From Xanthobacteraceae bacterium (GTDB taxonomy: Bacteria > Pseudomonadota > Alphaproteobacteria > Rhizobiales > Xanthobacteraceae): a stretch of DNA of 7,621 nucleotides. Below the pieces are notes generated by a model. The model was not told the origin of the DNA and ran no database searches. It saw only the letters and a program-made list of their open reading frames with translations. Every line of letters begins with the position of its first letter. Within the stretch, counting starts at the first letter, position 1. Of the stretch, positions 4,480 through 7,621 are shown piece by piece. Made by a program: the position numbers and the translations under genes. The stretch covers positions 1-7,621 of the forward strand of contig JAIESC010000152.1 in assembly GCA_019746355.1 (NCBI GenBank). The letters run 5' to 3'.

Positions 4480-7319
4480 TGCGCTTCGTCGCTTTGGTCG
4501 GCGTCGCTGCCGTAGCCTGTCTTCATGCCGGTGTTTGGGCGCTCTCGCACGACGTCGTCGGTGCGCCGAGCTTCCGCGGGCAGCTCGCCAGCGTCTCCTA
4601 CACGCCGTTCGACGGCTGCACCTACGATCCGAACCCGAAGCCGGACAGCCCGAAGCGGTGCTCGGCCGAACGGATCCGGGCCGACCTTGCGGCGATTGCG
4701 CCCTACACGCGGACGATCCGCACCTACTCGTCCACCGGCGGCACGGAGCTGGTGCCCGAGATCGCCCGCGAGTTCGGCCTGCGGGTCTCGATCGGCGCCT
4801 GGCTCGACAAGGACGCCGACCGCAACGAGCGCGAGATTGCCGCGGTCATCGATCTTGCCCGCAAGCACCGCAACATCGACAGCATCGTGGTCGGCAACGA
4901 AACGATCTATCGCAACGAACAGATTCCGCTTGCCAACCTCAAGCTCAGCGGCGAAGAGCAGGACAACCTGCTGCGCGAAGAGGCCCGCCGCATCAGCGAG
5001 GCCCAGAGCATCGAAGACAAGAAATGGACCGCGGACGAGAACAACGTTCGCCGGTTGACCAGGCTTATTCAGCGCGTGAAGCGCGAAACCGGCCTGCCGG
5101 TGACGACCGGCGAAATTCACAGCGTGTGGAGCTATCACCCGTCGCTGGCGTCGTCGGTCGACTTCGTCGGCGCGCACGTCCTGCCCTACTGGGAAGGCAT
5201 CTCGGAGACCCAGGCCGTCGACCAGGCGGTTCGCATCTACAACCAGCTGCGCCAGGCCTACCCCGGCAAGCGGATCGTGCTGGCCGAGTTCGGCTGGCCG
5301 AGCGCGGGCTATAACCGCCACGAAGCGGTGCCGGGCCCGCTGATCCAGGCCGCCGTGCTGCGCGCGTTCGTCACCCGCGCCGAGGCGCTCGGCATCGACT
5401 ACAACATCATCGAAGCCTACGACCAGCCGTGGAAGACCTTCGAAGGCGGCGTCGGTCCCTACTGGGGCTTCTTCGACACCGCGCGCCAGCCGAAGTTCTC
5501 CTGGAGCGGGCCGATCGCCAATCCCGACCACGGCAAGCTGACCGCGATCGCGGTGGCGATGGGCATTCTGCTGTCGCTGCCGATCCTCGGGCTGGTCGGC
5601 GTGACCTTCACCCAGGCGGCGCTCCTGGCCGGCGCGGCCCACACCGCCGGCGCATGGTTTGCGATCCTGTTCGCCTACTGGAACGGTCACTACTTCGTGC
5701 CGGGCGCGGCCTTCGCCTTCGGGCTTGCGCTGGCGCTCTTGATCCCGCTGATCTTCGTGGCGATGACCCGCCTCGAGGAGATTGCCGCGATCGCGTTCGG
5801 CCGCAGGCCGTCACGGCTGGTTGTCTCGCCGCCGCTTGCACCCGAGATGTCGGCGCTGCCCAAGGTGTCGATCCACATCCCGGCCTATCGCGAGCCGCCG
5901 GAGATGCTGAAGCTCACGCTCGATTCGGTTGCGCGCCTCAACTATCCGAACTTCGAATGCATTCTCGTCATCAACAACACGCCCGACCCGGCGTTGTGGC
6001 AGCCGGTCGAGGAGCACTGCAGAACGCTCGGCGAGCGCTTCAAGTTCGTCCGTGAGGACAAGCTCGAAGGCTTCAAGGCCGGCGCGTTGCGGCTTGCCCT
6101 CACCCACACCGCCGACGACGCCGAGATCATCGGCGTGCTCGACGCCGACTACGTGGTTCATCCCGACTGGCTGAAGGACCTCGCGCCGCTGTTCGCCGAC
6201 CCGCGCACAGGCCTGGTTCAGGCGCCGCAGGACCACCGCGATGCGACCCGCAGCGCGATGCATGTCGCAATGAACGGCGAATATGCCGGCTTCTTCGACA
6301 TCGGCATGGTGCAGCGGAACGAGCACAACGCCATCGTCACGCACGGCACCATGTGCCTGATGCGTCGTTCTGCGCTGATCGCCGCCGGCAACTGGTCGAG
6401 CGACACGATCTGCGAGGACACCGACCTGGGCCTCACCATTCTCGAGCTCGGCTGGACCGCGCATTACACCAACCGCCGCTACGGCCACGGCCTGCTGCCG
6501 GACAGCTATCAGGCCTACAAGCGCCAGCGCGACCGCTGGGCCTATGGCGGCTTCCAGATCATGAAGAAGCACTGGCGGCGCTTCCTGCCGGGCGCAAGCC
6601 AGCTCACGCGCGACCAGAAGCGCGAGTTCCTGCTCGGCTGGATGTCGTGGCTCGGCGCCGAGAGCGTCGGCGTGCTGGTCGCGATCCTCAACCTGATCTG
6701 GGTGCCGTTCGTCGCCATCCTCGGCATCGCCATCCCGGACAAGGTGCTGACCATCCCGATCCTCGCCGCCTTTGCCGTGGCGGTGCTGCATTTCGTGGCG
6801 CTCTACCGGCTGCGGGTCGCCATCACCGGCGGCCAGATGCTCGGCGCGGTGGTCGCGGCCATGGCGCTGCAATGGTCGGTGGCGCGCGCCGTCAGCATCG
6901 GCATTGTCAAGGACGGTCTGCCGTTCGTCCGCACCGCCAAGGGTGGCGCCGGAGGCAAGCGCGCCGGCGAATTCCCGGCGTTCTGGGAGGCAGTGCTCAG
7001 CGCGCTGCTGATCGCGAGCGCGATCTATCTCTACGCCACCAATTACGAGCGGGTGACCGAGATCAACCTGTTCGCGATTGCGCTTGCGGTGCAGTCGCTG
7101 CCGTTCCTGGCTTCGACCGCGCTCGCCTTGCTGGAAGGCTCGCGCGTCAACGACTTCACCTTCTGGCGCGCGCTCGACCGCCGCTTCGCCGAACTGCTGG
7201 CGCGGCGGCCGGCGGCCGTTGCGGCCGTGACTGCGGTGACGACGGCGGCAAACCCGCCGCCCGCCCCCGCGCCGATCGCGGTGACGGTCGAGGAACGCGT
7301 CGAGACTTCGGCTCAGTAG
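4479..7319 (+). CDS. ndvB: NdvB-like cyclic beta-1,3-glucan synthase: GH17 domain fused to GT2 glycosyltransferase
   Basis: A 946-residue inner-membrane protein, close to the roughly 102 kDa known for Bradyrhizobium NdvB. In order: membrane anchor (about 1-21); periplasmic GH17 domain (about 32-350) with VVGNE (acid/base Glu 141), HVLPYWE and LAEFGWPSAGY (nucleophile Glu 270); three membrane helices (about 353-430); cytoplasmic GT2 domain (about 460-695); then about five more helices (to about 886) and a Pro/Ala-rich tail. GT2 signatures are VSIHIPAYREP at the start, VLDADY (DxD Asp 555 and 557), ICEDTD (Glu 646, Asp 647) and QRDRW (683-687). The inferred reaction is UDP-glucose polymerisation to beta-1,3-glucan, with the GH17 domain doing periplasmic transglycosylation or ring closure. 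The helix count places the two domains on opposite sides of the membrane. ATG 4479 is chosen; only a TTG at 4467 lies upstream before an in-frame TAG at 4449. The GH17 part is clearly paralogous to the ndvC-like product. Confidence 0.92.
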   Translation: MRFVALVGVAAVACLHAGVWALSHDVVGAPSFRGQLASVSYTPFDGCTYDPNPKPDSPKRCSAERIRADLAAIAPYTRTIRTYSSTGGTELVPEIAREFGLRVSIGAWLDKDADRNEREIAAVIDLARKHRNIDSIVVGNETIYRNEQIPLANLKLSGEEQDNLLREEARRISEAQSIEDKKWTADENNVRRLTRLIQRVKRETGLPVTTGEIHSVWSYHPSLASSVDFVGAHVLPYWEGISETQAVDQAVRIYNQLRQAYPGKRIVLAEFGWPSAGYNRHEAVPGPLIQAAVLRAFVTRAEALGIDYNIIEAYDQPWKTFEGGVGPYWGFFDTARQPKFSWSGPIANPDHGKLTAIAVAMGILLSLPILGLVGVTFTQAALLAGAAHTAGAWFAILFAYWNGHYFVPGAAFAFGLALALLIPLIFVAMTRLEEIAAIAFGRRPSRLVVSPPLAPEMSALPKVSIHIPAYREPPEMLKLTLDSVARLNYPNFECILVINNTPDPALWQPVEEHCRTLGERFKFVREDKLEGFKAGALRLALTHTADDAEIIGVLDADYVVHPDWLKDLAPLFADPRTGLVQAPQDHRDATRSAMHVAMNGEYAGFFDIGMVQRNEHNAIVTHGTMCLMRRSALIAAGNWSSDTICEDTDLGLTILELGWTAHYTNRRYGHGLLPDSYQAYKRQRDRWAYGGFQIMKKHWRRFLPGASQLTRDQKREFLLGWMSWLGAESVGVLVAILNLIWVPFVAILGIAIPDKVLTIPILAAFAVAVLHFVALYRLRVAITGGQMLGAVVAAMALQWSVARAVSIGIVKDGLPFVRTAKGGAGGKRAGEFPAFWEAVLSALLIASAIYLYATNYERVTEINLFAIALAVQSLPFLASTALALLEGSRVNDFTFWRALDRRFAELLARRPAAVAAVTAVTTAANPPPAPAPIAVTVEERVETSAQ

Positions 7320-7342
7320 CGCTGCCGGCTCCAGCTTTTGCG

Positions 7343-7408
7343 CATGTCCTTTTCGGAAAACCGGTGCCCGCCCCGCATCAAGTGCGGGGCAGGCTTTTTC
7401 CGGGACAT
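7343..7408. repeat. Nested inverted repeat of the Hyphomicrobiales intergenic type
   Basis: The outer arms ATGTCC (7344-7349) and GGACAT (7403-7408), then CGGAAAA (7354-7360) and TTTTCCG (7396-7402), pair around an inner GC-rich hairpin (7366-7394), with a 4-nt TTTT bulge on the left. The segment TTTTCGGAAAACCGG resembles, from memory, a very common short intergenic palindrome of rhizobial genomes. No coding potential. It lies between two convergent genes, a usual site for such elements. Confidence 0.6.
7366..7399 (+). terminator. Rho-independent terminator of ndvB
   Basis: The stem GCCCGCCCCGCA (7366-7377) pairs with TGCGGGGCAGGC (7383-7394) at 11 of 12 positions around the loop TCAAG, followed at once by TTTTT (7395-7399). 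It begins 46 nt after the ndvB stop. On the minus strand the hairpin is followed only by ACCGGTTTTCC, so termination of the amidohydrolase transcript here would be weaker. Confidence 0.75.
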
Positions 7409-7415
7409 AGGCGAG

Positions 7416-7474
7416 CCATAAGCGTGTTTACGCGCGTCTTCGACGCGCTATGGCGACGCCGTCCTTCGGACGGC
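7416..7474. repeat. Tandem pair of perfect TTC-loop hairpins (REP-like)
   Basis: GCGCGTC-TTC-GACGCGC (7432-7448) and GCCGTCC-TTC-GGACGGC (7458-7474) are two perfect 7-bp stems with the same TTC loop, spaced exactly 26 bp apart, each followed by TATG. The first is enclosed by CCATA (7416-7420) and TATGG (7449-7453). They end 6 nt before the stop codon of the minus-strand amidohydrolase gene (7483-7481), so they would lie just after it in its transcript and could stabilise or end it. Confidence 0.6.
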
Positions 7475-7480
7475 TATGCG

Positions 7481-7621
7481 CTAGCCGCGCAGCGCGGTCT
7501 CGACGAGCTTCACCCAGTACGACGTCCCGACCGGGATCACCTCGTCGTTGAAGTTGTACTGCGGGTGGTGCAGGCCGGCGCTGTCGCCGTTGCCGACGAA
7601 GATGAAGGCGCCCGGCCGCGC
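7481..7621 (-). CDS. M20-family amidohydrolase (HipO-like), C-terminal 46 residues
   Basis: Only the last 46 codons and a TAG stop (7483-7481) are visible; the gene continues past the right edge. The tail has PGAFIFVGNGDSAGLHHP followed by QYNFNDEVIPVG and SYWVKLVETAL. This matches the C-terminal end of M20 peptidases/amidohydrolases of the hippurate-hydrolase type, where the family pattern is GNG...LHNPxYDFND. The His in LHHP corresponds to the conserved metal-ligand histidine near the end of the catalytic domain. Such enzymes hydrolyse N-acyl amino acids in the cytoplasm; the substrate cannot be read from this fragment. It is convergent with ndvB and probably unrelated to it. Confidence 0.88.
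   Translation of the reverse strand, partial: ARPGAFIFVGNGDSAGLHHPQYNFNDEVIPVGTSYWVKLVETALRG

Noticed and set aside
4383..5690. 435-codon antisense frame inside ndvB
   Set aside because: Opposite the strongly conserved GH17 domain; composition (Asp, Arg, Ala, Val runs) is that of an antisense shadow. The antisense frame at 5811-6872 is the same case opposite GT2.

Overview
The window is GC-rich DNA from an alphaproteobacterium, most likely Hyphomicrobiales of the Bradyrhizobium/Rhodopseudomonas/Xanthobacteraceae kind. This rests on the protein sequences (GlmU, the SPOR-like protein and above all an NdvB/NdvC pair) and on the style of the intergenic palindromes; no marker gene gives a species. 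No tRNA, rRNA, CRISPR array or insertion sequence was found.

Layout, left to right. The 5' end of glmU (minus strand, cut by the left edge) is divergent from a two-gene plus-strand group: a membrane-anchored, Pro/Ala-rich SPOR-like protein (592-1494) and a small multi-pass membrane protein of unknown function (1546-1926). The latter overlaps, tail to tail, a minus-strand gene for a GH17-type membrane protein (1892-3511, NdvC-like). A divergent, relatively AT-rich spacer separates it from a plus-strand gene for a small exported four-cysteine protein (3729-4304, position and type of NdvD). Then comes a large GH17+GT2 fusion protein (4479-7319, NdvB-like). A strong terminator hairpin and further palindromes (7343-7474) close the region before the 3' end of a minus-strand M20 amidohydrolase (7481-7621, cut by the right edge).

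Functionally the core (1892-7319) has the known rhizobial arrangement ndvC (-), ndvD (+), ndvB (+) for cyclic beta-(1,3),(1,6)-glucan. NdvB would polymerise UDP-glucose into beta-1,3-glucan through its cytoplasmic GT2 domain. Its periplasmic GH17 domain, and the separate NdvC GH17 domain, would cyclise and branch the chain. NdvD is an accessory secreted or anchored factor of unknown mechanism. GlmU (UDP-GlcNAc synthesis) and the SPOR-like protein belong to general envelope biogenesis and need not be part of the same pathway.

The less ordinary observations concern translation starts. Both glmU and ndvB start codons are overlapped by the stop codon of a short upstream reading frame. In glmU the only good Shine-Dalgarno lies in front of the 5-codon upstream frame. 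In ndvB a TATATA box sits just before a possible 30-codon leader frame ending in TGATG. NdvB also carries a roughly 40-residue charged insertion in its GH17 domain that NdvC lacks.
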